A stretch of 64,000 nt of DNA, from assembly GCF_900162665.1 (NCBI RefSeq), contig NZ_LT727809.1:517229-581228 (forward strand). Reading direction: 5' to 3'. Every line of letters starts with the position of its first letter. Within the stretch, counting starts at the first letter, position 1. The notes beneath the pieces were generated by a model. That model ran no database searches. It saw nothing but the letters and a program-made list of their open reading frames with translations, and was not told where the DNA came from. Both the position numbers and the translations under genes were made by a program. Positions 7,434 to 16,428 of this stretch are shown here, piece by piece. The DNA comes from Oceanobacillus sojae. GTDB taxonomy: Bacteria > Bacillota > Bacilli > Bacillales > Amphibacillaceae.

Positions 7434-8385
7434 ATTATTAGCAGGAGTAGATATTGGCGGAACTTCAGTAAAAATTGGATTCATTACGAAAAAGGGAATA
7501 ATTCAGGAAAAGTGGGAAATACCAACAGATTTAACAAACGATGGTGTAAATATTATTTCTGATATTTGGAAAAGCATTGAATCGAAATTACAGGCATTGT
7601 CATTAGATCATTCTTCCATTAAAGGAATCGGGGTCGGGGCGCCGGGATTTGTAGATGCACATGCAGGTATTATTACGGAAGCGGTCAATATCGGATGGAA
7701 AGATATGCATTTGGCGGAAGAACTTGAAAAATTGGCTGGAGTACCTGTATATGCTGAAAACGATGCGAATATTGCTGTGTTAGGAGAAAACTGGGTCGGG
7801 GCAGGGAATCAATCCAGGAATTTAATAGCAATTACATTAGGAACAGGTGTCGGCGGGGGAATAATCGCAAACGGCTCTATTTTAAATGGTGTTAATGGCA
7901 TGGCCGGTGAGATAGGTCATATTGAAGTGATGGAAAATGGCTATCCGTGTAATTGCGGCAAAAAAGGCTGTTTAGAAACCATTGCTTCTGCAACAGGAAT
8001 TGTCAGACAGGCAATGGAGAAGATACACACCAATCCAGAATCATTGCTGGCAAAGTTATTTAAGGCAGAAGGGCACGTTTCTGCCCAAAATGTTTTTGAA
8101 TTAGCGAAGCAGGGAGACCAGGCTTCCAAAGAAATTATTGAATATACAACAGATGTTTTAGGGAAAGCAATGGCAAATATGTCAATGATTATAAATCCAT
8201 CCAATATTTTAATAGGCGGCGGTGTTTCTAATGCCGGGGATTACTTAATTGATGCTTTGACGAAAGCTTTCAGAAAGCATGCCCTGCCTAAAGTGAGTGA
8301 AGTTTGCACCATTAAAACTTGCCAGCTCGGTAATGATGCAGGTATTATTGGAGGAGCATATTTAGTATATGAGAATTACAGTTAA
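7426..8385 (+). CDS. glcK: Glucokinase, ROK family
   Basis: The 319-residue product begins with the ATP-binding DIGGTSVKIGF motif. It contains the ROK signature with zinc ligands CNCGKKGCLE at about residues 167-177, and the GTGVGGGI phosphate loop near 138-146. It phosphorylates glucose to glucose 6-phosphate in the cytoplasm, mainly glucose not brought in by the PTS. A GGGGACG ribosome binding site lies inside the end of yqgQ. B. subtilis GlcK (YqgR) has 321 residues and the same neighbour. Confidence 0.93.
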   Translation: MNELLAGVDIGGTSVKIGFITKKGIIQEKWEIPTDLTNDGVNIISDIWKSIESKLQALSLDHSSIKGIGVGAPGFVDAHAGIITEAVNIGWKDMHLAEELEKLAGVPVYAENDANIAVLGENWVGAGNQSRNLIAITLGTGVGGGIIANGSILNGVNGMAGEIGHIEVMENGYPCNCGKKGCLETIASATGIVRQAMEKIHTNPESLLAKLFKAEGHVSAQNVFELAKQGDQASKEIIEYTTDVLGKAMANMSMIINPSNILIGGGVSNAGDYLIDALTKAFRKHALPKVSEVCTIKTCQLGNDAGIIGGAYLVYENYS

Positions 8386-8480
8386 TTGATTTTTAGACTT
8401 GATTTTTTTTGAATATCTACTAAAATAGTAATTTATGAACGGGTAATTAAATAAAATGATTAAATGTGAAACCTTTTTTC

Positions 8481-8509
8481 TTGTTAAACCGTTATACAAG
8501 ATGTACAAT
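8481..8509 (+). promoter_or_regulatory. Candidate sigma-A promoter for the LTA-synthase-like gene
   Basis: TTGTTA, a 17-base spacer and TACAAT, about 100 bases before the start codon. The rest of the 221-base gap is AT-rich with nothing else recognised. Confidence 0.5.
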
Positions 8510-8606
8510 TTTTTAATTGCAGGTTTACATTAGTTAATAAAATGGGAAGTAGTATGTTAAAAGGTAAATCAGCATTCCTGTTTTTATTATTTAGGAGAGG
8601 ATATAA

Positions 8607-10544
8607 ATGAAACGATTTAAAAAGCCGAGGATACCGCTCTATATTATTGCAGCATTTCTTCTTGGACTGAAAACCTATATTGTCTACCGGTTTGTGTTTA
8701 ATATTGAACTTGACAATTCCATGCAGGAATTAATTCTGTTTATTAATCCTTTTGTGTCAGCATTTTTAATTCTGGCATTAGGAGTCTGGTTTAATAAGTC
8801 TTCCAGACAAATGAAGTATATTCGGTATGCTACATTGGCGGCATCTCTGCTTATCTGGGCGAATCTTGTATTCTACCGCCAATTTACAGATTTTATAACA
8901 ATCCCGCAATTATTTATGGGAAGCAATATGACAGATTTAGGGTCCAGTATCCTGACTTTAATTAAGCCATGGGATCTGTTTATATTTGTAGATGCTGCGA
9001 TTATCTGGTATCTAAGTAAGAAATATGAAGGAAGTCTTGCTGTCCAGTATCCTAGAAGCGGTAAGGTAGGCGCTCTGGCATTTTCATTAGTTTTGCTTGC
9101 GGGTAACTTTTTCTTAGCTGAAATGGAAAGACCGCAACTTTTCACCCGCGGATTCGACCGTGAATATTTGGTGAAAAATATTGGTCTGTTTAACTATCAT
9201 GTATATGATGTTGTTGTTCATTCTAAAAATGAATCACAACGTGTATTTGCAGATGGAAATGAAATTCCTGAAATTCAGGAATACATTAAAGAAAATGTGG
9301 ATCATGAGACCAGTGAAAAAATGAAAGGTGTTGCGAAGGATAAAAATATCATTTTCCTTAACGCAGAATCATTACAGCATTTTGTCATGAACAGTGAAGT
9401 AAATGGAGAAGAGGTTACACCATTTCTAAATGAATTAGCTCAGGATGAAGATACGTATTACTTTGATAACTTTTACGAACAAACTGGTCAGGGAAATACA
9501 TCTGATTCAGAGTTCTTAGTAGAAAATTCATTGTACCCGTTATCCCGCGGAGCAGTGTTCTTTACACACGGTAATAATGAATACCATTCTTTCGATGAAA
9601 TGATTAAAGAAGCCGGTTATACTTCTAACGTGTTGCATGCGAACAATAAAAGTTTCTGGAACCGGGATGCAATGTATGACAGCCTGAATATTGATAATTT
9701 CTTTGGAGAAGAAGCCTATGATGTAACACCGGAGGACTCTGTCGGATGGGGACTCAAGGATAAGCCGTTTTTTGAACAGTCTATCCCGATATTGGAAGAT
9801 CTGGATGAACCATTCTATTCAAAAATGATTTTATTAACGAATCACTTCCCATTTGAATTAGAAGAGGAAGACGCAACGATTGATAAATTTGATTCTAATT
9901 CTAATACGCTAAACAGCTATATTCCAACTGTCCGCTATATGGATGAAGCTATTGAGGAATTCTTCGATGAGTTAAAAGAATCCGGTCTTTATGAAGATTC
10001 CATTATCGTCATTATGGGTGACCACATTGGAATAAGTGCCAACCATAATAAAGCGATGGCTCAATATTTAGATCAGGATGAGATTACACCATATGATCAG
10101 GTTCAATTACAGCGTGTACCATTATTTATTCACATTCCTGGAGATGGAAACGGAAAAGTAATGGATGAGATTGCCGGTCAAATTGATTTAAAACCGACAA
10201 TGCTGAATATGTTGGGTATTGATGCTGGTGAGGATATTTATTTTGGTAATGACTTATTCAGTGACGATAGAAAAGATTATGTAGCATTGCGTAACGGCGA
10301 TTTTGTCAGCAATGATTTTGTAAAAACAGCCGGTTCATGCTATGAGCGTGAAACTGGAGAATTAATGGATCAGGCTGTAGAAGAAGAAACAGATTCCGAA
10401 GAAGAAGCAAGTGAAGAATTAGAGAAAGTAGAAAGTGCTTGTGATTCTATTCAAGAAAAAGTAGATACAGAGCTTTCCTACTCTGATTCCATCATTTACG
10501 GAGATTTATTCCGGTTTGTTGACTTCGGAGACGAAGAAGAATAA
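8607..10544 (+). CDS. yqgS: Lipoteichoic acid synthase paralogue (YqgS/LtaS family)
   Basis: The 645-residue product has five predicted N-terminal membrane segments (within about 10-175), then an extracellular sulfatase-fold domain. The catalytic threonine lies in QTGQGNTSDSEF (T298), and the metal-binding MGDHIG motif is near residue 470. The family transfers glycerol phosphate from phosphatidylglycerol to build lipoteichoic acid, using manganese. B. subtilis has four paralogues, and yqgS sits after glcK exactly as here. The C-terminal tail is very acidic (EEETDSEEEASEELEKVES), with two cysteines (TAGSCYE and ESACDS) that could form a disulfide outside the cell. Whether this is the main LtaS cannot be told from the window. 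Confidence 0.92.
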   Translation: MKRFKKPRIPLYIIAAFLLGLKTYIVYRFVFNIELDNSMQELILFINPFVSAFLILALGVWFNKSSRQMKYIRYATLAASLLIWANLVFYRQFTDFITIPQLFMGSNMTDLGSSILTLIKPWDLFIFVDAAIIWYLSKKYEGSLAVQYPRSGKVGALAFSLVLLAGNFFLAEMERPQLFTRGFDREYLVKNIGLFNYHVYDVVVHSKNESQRVFADGNEIPEIQEYIKENVDHETSEKMKGVAKDKNIIFLNAESLQHFVMNSEVNGEEVTPFLNELAQDEDTYYFDNFYEQTGQGNTSDSEFLVENSLYPLSRGAVFFTHGNNEYHSFDEMIKEAGYTSNVLHANNKSFWNRDAMYDSLNIDNFFGEEAYDVTPEDSVGWGLKDKPFFEQSIPILEDLDEPFYSKMILLTNHFPFELEEEDATIDKFDSNSNTLNSYIPTVRYMDEAIEEFFDELKESGLYEDSIIVIMGDHIGISANHNKAMAQYLDQDEITPYDQVQLQRVPLFIHIPGDGNGKVMDEIAGQIDLKPTMLNMLGIDAGEDIYFGNDLFSDDRKDYVALRNGDFVSNDFVKTAGSCYERETGELMDQAVEEETDSEEEASEELEKVESACDSIQEKVDTELSYSDSIIYGDLFRFVDFGDEEE

Positions 10545-10552
10545 AAGAAACG

Positions 10553-10588
10553 AAACGGTACAGGTGATAAAAGCCTGTGCCGTTTTTT
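10553..10588 (+). terminator. Intrinsic terminator after yqgS
   Basis: A 12-bp stem with one G-U pair (aaacggtacagg / cctgtgccgttt) and a run of seven T. Confidence 0.85.
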
Positions 10589-10694
10589 TATAAGATAAAA
10601 AAGCTAAAATGATCTTTTCATCAAACAAAACACGATTATTTCCTCCAGCTCCATCAGGATATGACTCCTTTCATTCGTTGTAGTAACCTAATTG

Positions 10695-10890
10695 AGCGCA
10701 GACCAACCACGTAGACTCCTAAGTGGTTCGCAGGCTAAACCCGTGACTCCTGGGGTTGCGATTACTCACCCCATCGAAAACATTTGTGCATCGCAGGGCG
10801 AGCTGAAGATCCACTTGAAAAGCGGTCTTCTTTTCAAGTTAGCTGAAGCCGTCCCCATGGAAAGCGTAGTGGTTGGTCGGAGCGGCGCTA
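10695..10890. repeat. Long structured intergenic element, Bacillaceae repeat type
   Basis: About 195 bases, richer in GC than the flanks. A perfect 10-bp outer stem (gaccaaccac at 10701-10710 with gtggttggtc at 10869-10878) closes the element. Inside are a stem aaccc / gggtt (10738-10742 with 10753-10757) and a perfect 10-bp hairpin (10813-10822 with 10830-10839), the latter flanked by two copies of agctgaag (10801 and 10841). The phrases tagactcct and gcgtagtggttggtcgg resemble a dispersed repeat I recall from Oceanobacillus and related genomes. A 76-codon frame across it (10692-10922) has no ribosome binding site and is not a gene. The flanking 10589-10694 and 10891-11027 hold nothing recognised. 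Confidence 0.65.
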
Positions 10891-11027
10891 TACACAATCT
10901 CCATTTCAATAGAAAGATTTAACAAAATACAAGCTGGATAATGAAGAACATGTTCATCATGGAATAGCAAGGTATAGATGCTTATTCTTAAGTGCGAAAG
11001 TTGAATGAACAGCAAAAAATAACCGGA

Positions 11028-11219
11028 TCAGTCCTGCCGATTTTTTCTTTTATAGTACCAGGATTGAATTGAGAAAGGTATTACACCAAGCCATTTATTA
11101 CTGTATAGTTGATTAGAAGATTTCTTTTTTTGTTTCCGTTCTTTTTTTTCTTCTGTAGGCAAATTTATATATTTCATCATCTCTTCTGTTAAAAAACGAA
11201 TATAGTCGTTACTTTTCAT
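11028..11219 (-). CDS. yqzE: YqzE-like small protein
   Basis: A 63-residue basic protein starting MKSNDYIRFLTEEMMKYIN, followed by a lysine-rich stretch (EEKKERKQKKKSS) and a hydrophobic patch (WLGVIPFSIQSWYYKRK). The pattern matches B. subtilis YqzE, whose gene lies next to comGG. Here it is upstream of comGA and points the other way, so the comG neighbourhood has been rearranged. Function unknown. The ATG is preceded by AAGGAG on the minus strand. Confidence 0.7.
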   Translation of the reverse strand: MKSNDYIRFLTEEMMKYINLPTEEKKERKQKKKSSNQLYSNKWLGVIPFSIQSWYYKRKNRQD

Positions 11220-11370
11220 GAGTTAAATTTAACACTCCTTTTCAAGACCGTTTTACTTATAGTGTTAACGATAAAATAAATTCTATTCTTTTGAATAAAA
11301 AAGAAGGAGAATCAGAATAAATGTAGAACTTATAGATTATGTCAGAAATATTTGTAAGGGAGGTGAGTTA

Positions 11371-12369
11371 ATGAATCACGTCACCAAATTATCTGACGAC
11401 CTCTTTCAGTCTGCAGTCAGACAGCAAGCTTCTGATATCCACTTTTATCCATACGAGCAGCAAACAGAAATCTACTTTCGCATCCACGGAAAACGTACCT
11501 TTATCCGAAATATTCTAACGAAACAATACCAGCTTTTAAGAACATTTTTTAAATTCAGTGCAAATATGGATATTGGTGAAAATAGAAAACCTCAAGCAGG
11601 AACATTGCTTTGGAGTTTTGAATCGAAGGACTATGCACTTCGAATTTCGACGCTTCCTCATTATCAGCAGGAGAGTATTGCTATCCGTGTTCTTCCTCAA
11701 AATGATACCTTGCCGCTCGATCACTTATTTCTTTTTCCCAATCAAGTACAGCAAATGCGCAGGTGGATGAATCATGATTCCGGACTTATCCTGATAACTG
11801 GAGCAACAGGAAGCGGAAAATCATCTACTTTATATTCTTTATTAGAAATGGAAATGAAGGAAAAACCCTGCCAAATTATTTCTCTGGAAGACCCGATCGA
11901 AAGAAAAATAAATCAAATTTTGCAGGTGCAAATTAACGAACATGCCGGAATTTCCTATCACACAGGTCTGAAGGCTGCTTTACGTCATGACCCGGACATT
12001 ATAATGGTGGGAGAAATTCGGGATCAGGAAACGGCGAAATTTGCTGTGGAGGCTGCTCTGACTGGTCATCTTGTCTTAAGCACCCTGCATGCTAAAAATG
12101 CTGTCGGTACTATTTTCCGTTTGAAGGAAATGGGAATAAAAACTGCTGATCTGCATCAAATTCTGATTGGTGTTGGAGCCCTTCGGCTGATTCCAATTAC
12201 AAGAAAGAATAAGCAGCAGCGGAGCGCTATTGGAGAATTAATGGAGGGAGTTCATCTGACAGAAGCTATCGATGGTACATTACGGGCTTTACCTGAAGCA
12301 CAGCAATTTAAAAAATTACAAAGAAAGGCATTTGCTTATGGCTTTACGCAAACGATATTCCCTCAATAA
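11371..12369 (+). CDS. comGA: Competence pseudopilus assembly ATPase ComGA
   Basis: A 332-residue type II secretion/type IV pilus ATPase. It has the P-loop GATGSGKSSTLYS (about 144-156), the Asp box LEDPIER, the Walker B region IIMVGEIRDQETA (about 209-221) and the His box STLHAKNA. It powers assembly of the ComGC pseudopilus at the inner face of the membrane. GGGAGGTGA precedes the ATG. It is the first of seven overlapping comG genes. In B. subtilis ComK drives this operon; no convincing ComK box was found in 11220-11370, so control here is not shown by the sequence. Confidence 0.95.
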   Translation: MNHVTKLSDDLFQSAVRQQASDIHFYPYEQQTEIYFRIHGKRTFIRNILTKQYQLLRTFFKFSANMDIGENRKPQAGTLLWSFESKDYALRISTLPHYQQESIAIRVLPQNDTLPLDHLFLFPNQVQQMRRWMNHDSGLILITGATGSGKSSTLYSLLEMEMKEKPCQIISLEDPIERKINQILQVQINEHAGISYHTGLKAALRHDPDIIMVGEIRDQETAKFAVEAALTGHLVLSTLHAKNAVGTIFRLKEMGIKTADLHQILIGVGALRLIPITRKNKQQRSAIGELMEGVHLTEAIDGTLRALPEAQQFKKLQRKAFAYGFTQTIFPQ

Positions 12370-13378
12370 TCAAAAATTAACCATCACTGCACAGCTGCAA
12401 TTTCTTCATATCTTACAGCGCATGCTTTCAAAAGGCCTCACGCTCATTCAATCATTAGACGCAATGAAATATTATGCTGAGTTAGAATATACCTCCAGTC
12501 AGATTTTAAAGCGGCTGGAAGCGGGGCAGCATTTGGATGAAGCAATGGATGAATCCGGTTTTCATCATTCAATTATTTCCTATCTCTTTGTTGTACGGGA
12601 AAAATCGAATATATCCGAACGGATTGAGCAGTGCCATCAATTATTTCAACAACATGTCCACTACATGCGTAAATTTCAGCAGACAGTCCGTTATCCGCTT
12701 ATTTTGCTATTTATTTTTAGCGGATTATTATTTTTTATTTATGCACGTGTCATTCCTTCCTTTCAGCAGCTCATGTTCGGCGAGCTTCCAATGCTGCTGA
12801 AAGCCGTTATTTTTCTATCTTCCTGGCTTGGTTATTCCATTCTTGTTCTTGTTGCTGTTTTCAGCTTTGGTGTAGTTATTTGGATCTTTTCAAGGAATAA
12901 GATTTCTTTAGAAACAAAACTGTCCCTTTATAGAAAGATTCCGTTATATCGCTCTTATGTAAAGAGGCAAACATCCTTTCATTTTGCTGCTTTATACAGT
13001 TCTCTCCTGCAGACGGGGATGCCAATGAAGGAGTTATTACATTATATGTCCAGACAGACCAGGCTGCCTATTATTTCATATTATGCCAAGCAGATGCAGC
13101 TAGAGTATTTTAGGGGGAGATCCATTCAGGGGCTCTTGACTACAATGAATTTTTTAGACAGGCATTTGACAGATATATTATCTTCTAATATGGATGCAGT
13201 AAACCTGGCAAAAGATTTAGCTATTTATGCTGAAATCTCGATTGATACGATGTATCAGCGGCTTCAAAAAAGAATTATTTATATTCAGCCTGTTTTTTTC
13301 TCGATCATTGGCGCATTTATTATATTTATCTATATCAGTCTGATGTCGCCTATGTTTGAATTAATGAATACAATGTGA
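12338..13378 (+). CDS. comGB: Competence pseudopilus membrane protein ComGB
   Basis: A type II secretion GspF/PilC-like membrane protein. The ATG at 12338, inside the end of comGA, gives 346 residues and is preceded by agaaagg; an earlier in-frame start at 12272 lacks a site. Three hydrophobic segments are visible (about 140-160, 185-210 and near the C-terminus, VFFSIIGAFIIFIYISLMSP), with two cytoplasmic repeat domains around them. It is the platform that couples ComGA to pilin assembly. The 32-base overlap with comGA implies translational coupling. Confidence 0.9.
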   Translation: MALRKRYSLNNQKLTITAQLQFLHILQRMLSKGLTLIQSLDAMKYYAELEYTSSQILKRLEAGQHLDEAMDESGFHHSIISYLFVVREKSNISERIEQCHQLFQQHVHYMRKFQQTVRYPLILLFIFSGLLFFIYARVIPSFQQLMFGELPMLLKAVIFLSSWLGYSILVLVAVFSFGVVIWIFSRNKISLETKLSLYRKIPLYRSYVKRQTSFHFAALYSSLLQTGMPMKELLHYMSRQTRLPIISYYAKQMQLEYFRGRSIQGLLTTMNFLDRHLTDILSSNMDAVNLAKDLAIYAEISIDTMYQRLQKRIIYIQPVFFSIIGAFIIFIYISLMSPMFELMNTM

Positions 13379-13390
13379 AGGAGCTTTTTT

Positions 13391-13696
13391 ATGTTGAAAA
13401 GTGAAAAGGGATTTACATTAATTGAAATGTTAATCGTTTTGATGGTAATCTCTATCATCATGATATTAATTATACCGAACCTGGGGAAGAAGACAGGGGA
13501 TGTCCATACCAAAGGCTGTGATGCGTTAATTTCTGTAGTGCAGGCCCAGGTGGATGCTTATCATATTGATACCGGTAATATGCCATCAAGTCTCGAGCAG
13601 CTTGAAAGCACTGGTTATATAAATGAGGATCAGCAGACATGCTCAAATGGAAATAAGCTTTCCATTTCTAATGGTGTAGTAAATGCTTCAAACTGA
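13391..13696 (+). CDS. comGC: Major competence pseudopilin ComGC
   Basis: A 101-residue prepilin. The cleavage site EKG^FTLIEMLIVL is near the N-terminus, with Glu at +5 and a hydrophobic helix after it. Two later cysteines (KGCDAL and QQTCSNG) fit the intramolecular disulfide known for ComGC. It forms the transformation pilus after processing by ComC. GAAGGAG precedes the ATG, and the gene overlaps comGD by 14 bases. Confidence 0.93.
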   Translation: MLKSEKGFTLIEMLIVLMVISIIMILIIPNLGKKTGDVHTKGCDALISVVQAQVDAYHIDTGNMPSSLEQLESTGYINEDQQTCSNGNKLSISNGVVNASN

Positions 13697-14114
13697 GCGG
13701 GGGTTTACGCTTATCGAGACATTATTTGCATTATCCATCTTGTCTGTCATCCTTTTACTCATTCCTAAACACCAGGTAGAACAGATTAATAAATTGGAGG
13801 GCCGGCATTTTCTTGATACATTAGAAATGGATGTGCTTTATCTTCAGAATAAGAAGAGCACACAGGAAAGCGGCAAACCATATCTTTTAAGGTTTTCCAG
13901 TGATAGCTATAGTATATTGTTTAACTATTCTACTGAGATCAGGCGGGAGTATCCGCCGCTGTTTTCTTTGAATACACCTTTCCCGAAGGATATTGAATTC
14001 TCCGTCGGCGGTGTTATTAAGAATCCGCAATCCATTTTAATCAGCTTTGGGGACGACCGTTACCGGATTGTATTTCCGTTTGGGAAAGGCAGATTTTATG
14101 TGGAAGAAAGATAA
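13683..14114 (+). CDS. comGD: Minor competence pseudopilin ComGD
   Basis: A 143-residue protein with the prepilin motif ERG^FTLIETLFALSIL within its first 20 residues, including Glu at +5. The rest is a small globular domain. It starts inside comGC and ends after comGE has begun, so it is translated in tandem. It is needed in B. subtilis for assembly of the DNA-uptake pseudopilus. Named by position in the operon and the pilin motif. Confidence 0.88.
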   Translation: MLQTERGFTLIETLFALSILSVILLLIPKHQVEQINKLEGRHFLDTLEMDVLYLQNKKSTQESGKPYLLRFSSDSYSILFNYSTEIRREYPPLFSLNTPFPKDIEFSVGGVIKNPQSILISFGDDRYRIVFPFGKGRFYVEER

Positions 14115-14436
14115 AGGATTTACATTATTTGAAACTTTAATAGCATCATTGCTTTTATTCTCTATGCTTACTGTACTATTACCATTGCTTTCCTTACTTG
14201 TTAAAGAACAGTACAGTAATGTAGAAAGATTAAAAATTACAAGTAAATTACATGACGAGCTGCAGGAAGCTCTGGCTGGAACGGTATCTTACCCGTCAGA
14301 ATATACAATAATTCCTTACCGTACATCTGCAGAGTTCTCTTTTGCATTGGATGGAGAATACTTGAAAGGATGTGCAGAATGGACTAATGCAAAACAACAG
14401 ACAGAGAAAAAATGTCTTTATGCAATTATGGAGTAA
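14098..14436 (+). CDS. comGE: Minor competence pseudopilin ComGE
   Basis: The start at 14098 (MWKKDKG^FTLFETLIASLLL) puts the prepilin cleavage motif at the N-terminus and gives 112 residues. A longer frame from 14047 would bury the signal. GGGAAAGG lies upstream inside comGD. One hydrophobic helix is followed by a small domain with two cysteines near the C-terminus (GCAEW and KKCLY). Assigned ComGE by order. Confidence 0.85.
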   Translation: MWKKDKGFTLFETLIASLLLFSMLTVLLPLLSLLVKEQYSNVERLKITSKLHDELQEALAGTVSYPSEYTIIPYRTSAEFSFALDGEYLKGCAEWTNAKQQTEKKCLYAIME

Positions 14437-14854
14437 CGCCAGTGGCTTCACTCTGATTTCTATGCTAATTGCAATGACAATCCTAGTATTAACACTTCCT
14501 TTTGTATACTATGCTTTGTCTACACTTCAAATAAAGCAGACCTATACGGAATCTTTATCGGTACAGCAATTATTTTTGCAATTACGCAACGATATCATCT
14601 CTTCTTCTTCAGCCCATATAGCTGACAATCGATTGTATATCCGATTTATTGATCCAAGTGATAATATCGAGAAAACAGCCCGCTTCAGTCAGTATAACAA
14701 TTCCATTCGCAGACAAATAAACGAACAAGGCCATGAGATATATCTCCACGAAGTTTCGAATGCTGTTTTTGAGGAACAATCAAATATTATTTTTTTAACA
14801 ATTACCATGGAATCAGGGGAAGTTTATGAAAAGACACTATACACTTATCCATAG
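14420..14854 (+). CDS. comGF: Competence pseudopilin-like protein ComGF
   Basis: The start at 14420 (MQLWSNASGFTLISMLIAM) gives 144 residues. The pilin-like motif is degenerate: Ser replaces the usual Glu at +5 (FTLIS), so processing or assembly may differ from the other pilins. The ribosome binding site is weak (gagaaaaa), consistent with coupling to comGE, which it overlaps by 17 bases. Assigned by order and the N-terminal helix. Confidence 0.85.
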   Translation: MQLWSNASGFTLISMLIAMTILVLTLPFVYYALSTLQIKQTYTESLSVQQLFLQLRNDIISSSSAHIADNRLYIRFIDPSDNIEKTARFSQYNNSIRRQINEQGHEIYLHEVSNAVFEEQSNIIFLTITMESGEVYEKTLYTYP

Positions 14855-15200
14855 CCAGCAGGGATTTTTATTATTCCATGTCGTGTGGGTTATCCTTATT
14901 GTGTTTCTTTGTTTACATTTTCTTCTTTATCAATATCAGACGGCCAAAATAGTAGCTGACAATCAGTTATCTGATATAGAGGTGGAAACACTTTTTCAAA
15001 TGGCTTACAAAAGAGTCAATGGAGAAATAGATGTACAGGAGATTTCTTTACCATATGAAACCAGCTATCATTTTCCACGGGGGGAGGTTAAAGTAACCTT
15101 TCAGGCTGAAACAAATGAAACAATAAATATCATCTATGCAATAAAACAAACCGGAAGCGACCATATTTATCAATTTGCCAGATACGCCCCTAAACAGTAA
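14826..15200 (+). CDS. comGG: Competence pseudopilin-like protein ComGG
   Basis: A 124-residue protein with an N-terminal hydrophobic helix after a glycine (SQQGFLLFHVVWVILIV). The pilin motif is poorly kept, as is usual for the last comG product. It overlaps comGF by 29 bases and has GGGGAAG before its ATG. It ends the comG operon; no clear terminator follows in the 130 bases before yqgY. Confidence 0.82.
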   Translation: MKRHYTLIHSQQGFLLFHVVWVILIVFLCLHFLLYQYQTAKIVADNQLSDIEVETLFQMAYKRVNGEIDVQEISLPYETSYHFPRGEVKVTFQAETNETINIIYAIKQTGSDHIYQFARYAPKQ

Positions 15201-15265
15201 GTGAGCGGATTTATCATTACTTTAAAATAAAAATTCTAATACAGGGGCAAACTATATAAGAATCG

Positions 15266-15294
15266 TTTACAATCCCATCCGGCTCGTATATAAT
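15266..15294 (+). promoter_or_regulatory. Sigma-A promoter for yqgY
   Basis: TTTACA, exactly 17 bases, then a perfect TATAAT. The predicted transcript would start about 30 bases before the yqgY ATG. Confidence 0.75.
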
Positions 15295-15331
15295 AACTAT
15301 GAGAACGTTACCTATAAAGGAGGGGGAAGAC

Positions 15332-15574
15332 ATGGACCGTATGTTTCGTGTTCTTGCCTTTTGGACAGGTATTTTTACAGTTATGTTTTATGTAGGTGAC
15401 ATGCTGAATACTGCACTTTTATTCCTTGTTCAAACGGCGTTTTTCCTTACATTGAGTTACTTAAAGCTGTCTGAACGTATGTACATGTACTTATTTGGTG
15501 CATATTGTACGGTATTTATTGTTGGATACACTTGGTATTCTGAGTTTATCCTTGTACCTGGATTTGGACATTAA
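15332..15574 (+). CDS. yqgY: YqgY family membrane protein (DUF2626)
   Basis: The ATG at 15332 follows AAAGGAGGGGG, giving 80 residues starting MDRMFRVLAFWTGIFTVMF. Three short membrane segments fill most of the protein and it ends VPGFGH. Sequence, length and location match B. subtilis YqgY. Function unknown. It has its own promoter and terminator, so it is monocistronic. Confidence 0.9.
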   Translation: MDRMFRVLAFWTGIFTVMFYVGDMLNTALLFLVQTAFFLTLSYLKLSERMYMYLFGAYCTVFIVGYTWYSEFILVPGFGH

Positions 15575-15578
15575 AAAC

Positions 15579-15627
15579 AGCGAAAAAGACCTTCTGTATT
15601 TTATGCAGCTGGTCTTTTTTCGCTTTT
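15579..15627. terminator. Terminator between convergent yqgY and yqgX
   Basis: A 13-bp stem (agcgaaaaagacc with ggtcttttttcgct, one extra T) lies between two converging genes and ends in TTTT on the plus side. Confidence 0.8.
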
Positions 15628-15656
15628 CTATCTACTTCTGAATCAATGATGCTTTT

Positions 15657-16292
15657 CTACGCTGGAAAAAAGGGGTTATTCTTCTTTTCGTAGCCTATCG
15701 TTGTTGCCGGACCATGACCTGGAAGAATGGTTAAATCATCCGGCAAATGATATAACTTATTTCTTATCGAGCTTTCCAGGACGTTGATATCCCCGTCTAC
15801 TAAATCTGTTCTGCCGATTCCCTGCTGGAATAATACATCACCGCAAACAGCGAAATTCTCTTTAGAAAAAACAAAACTGATGCTTCCGGGCGAATGGCCC
15901 GGCGTATGTAATGTTTTAATGGTGAAACCGCCCGCTTCCAAGGTTCCTTCCGTCAGTTCTTTATCAGCTTCCTGAGCAGTAATGGGCTGTCCCATTAATT
16001 TAGCTGACCCATTTAATCTCGGTTCTCCAAGCCAGGACCACTCTGCTTTATGAAGATATACTGGTGCATCGGTATACTTTTGGGCACTATCTAAACCGCC
16101 AATATGATCAAAATGAGCATGAGTCAATAAGATTGCTTTCACATTCAGATCATTCTTTTCAACAGCTTCCATTATTTTCTCCGGTTCTCCGCCGGGATCA
16201 ATAATTAAAGCATCTTTTTCTTCTTTTTTGTAAACGATATAGCAATTTGCCTGGACTAAACCTACCGGCATTGCGATAATTTCCATATCCAA
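15657..16292 (-). CDS. yqgX: Metallo-beta-lactamase fold hydrolase, glyoxalase II-like
   Basis: A 211-residue soluble protein with the metal motif THAHFDHIGG (about residues 57-66), then HTPGHSPGS, a later Asp (VCGDVLFQ) and the final His in ILPGHGP. These are the ligands of the two-metal glyoxalase II type. The family hydrolyses thioesters such as S-lactoyl thiols; B. subtilis YqgX has been linked to bacillithiol-dependent methylglyoxal detoxification. The length equals that of YqgX. It is transcribed towards yqgY and diverges from yqgW. Confidence 0.9.
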   Translation of the reverse strand: MDMEIIAMPVGLVQANCYIVYKKEEKDALIIDPGGEPEKIMEAVEKNDLNVKAILLTHAHFDHIGGLDSAQKYTDAPVYLHKAEWSWLGEPRLNGSAKLMGQPITAQEADKELTEGTLEAGGFTIKTLHTPGHSPGSISFVFSKENFAVCGDVLFQQGIGRTDLVDGDINVLESSIRNKLYHLPDDLTILPGHGPATTIGYEKKNNPFFPA

Positions 16293-16428
16293 CTCTCCAT
16301 TCTTTTATAATAACTCGACAAACACTTGGAAATACTATAAAATATAAATAGTTTAACGATAATTACATAGTATTAAATACTGGCTTTTTACACAAGAATA
16401 GTTACCTTGAAAAGGAGGAAAATTTCGG

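Noticed and set aside
10692-10922. 76-codon plus-strand frame
   Set aside because: It runs through the structured repeat, has no ribosome binding site, and its sequence follows the stems rather than a protein pattern.
11220-11370. ComK boxes before comGA
   Set aside because: A/T runs are frequent, but no pair of AAAAN5TTTT boxes with proper spacing stands out from the AT-rich background.
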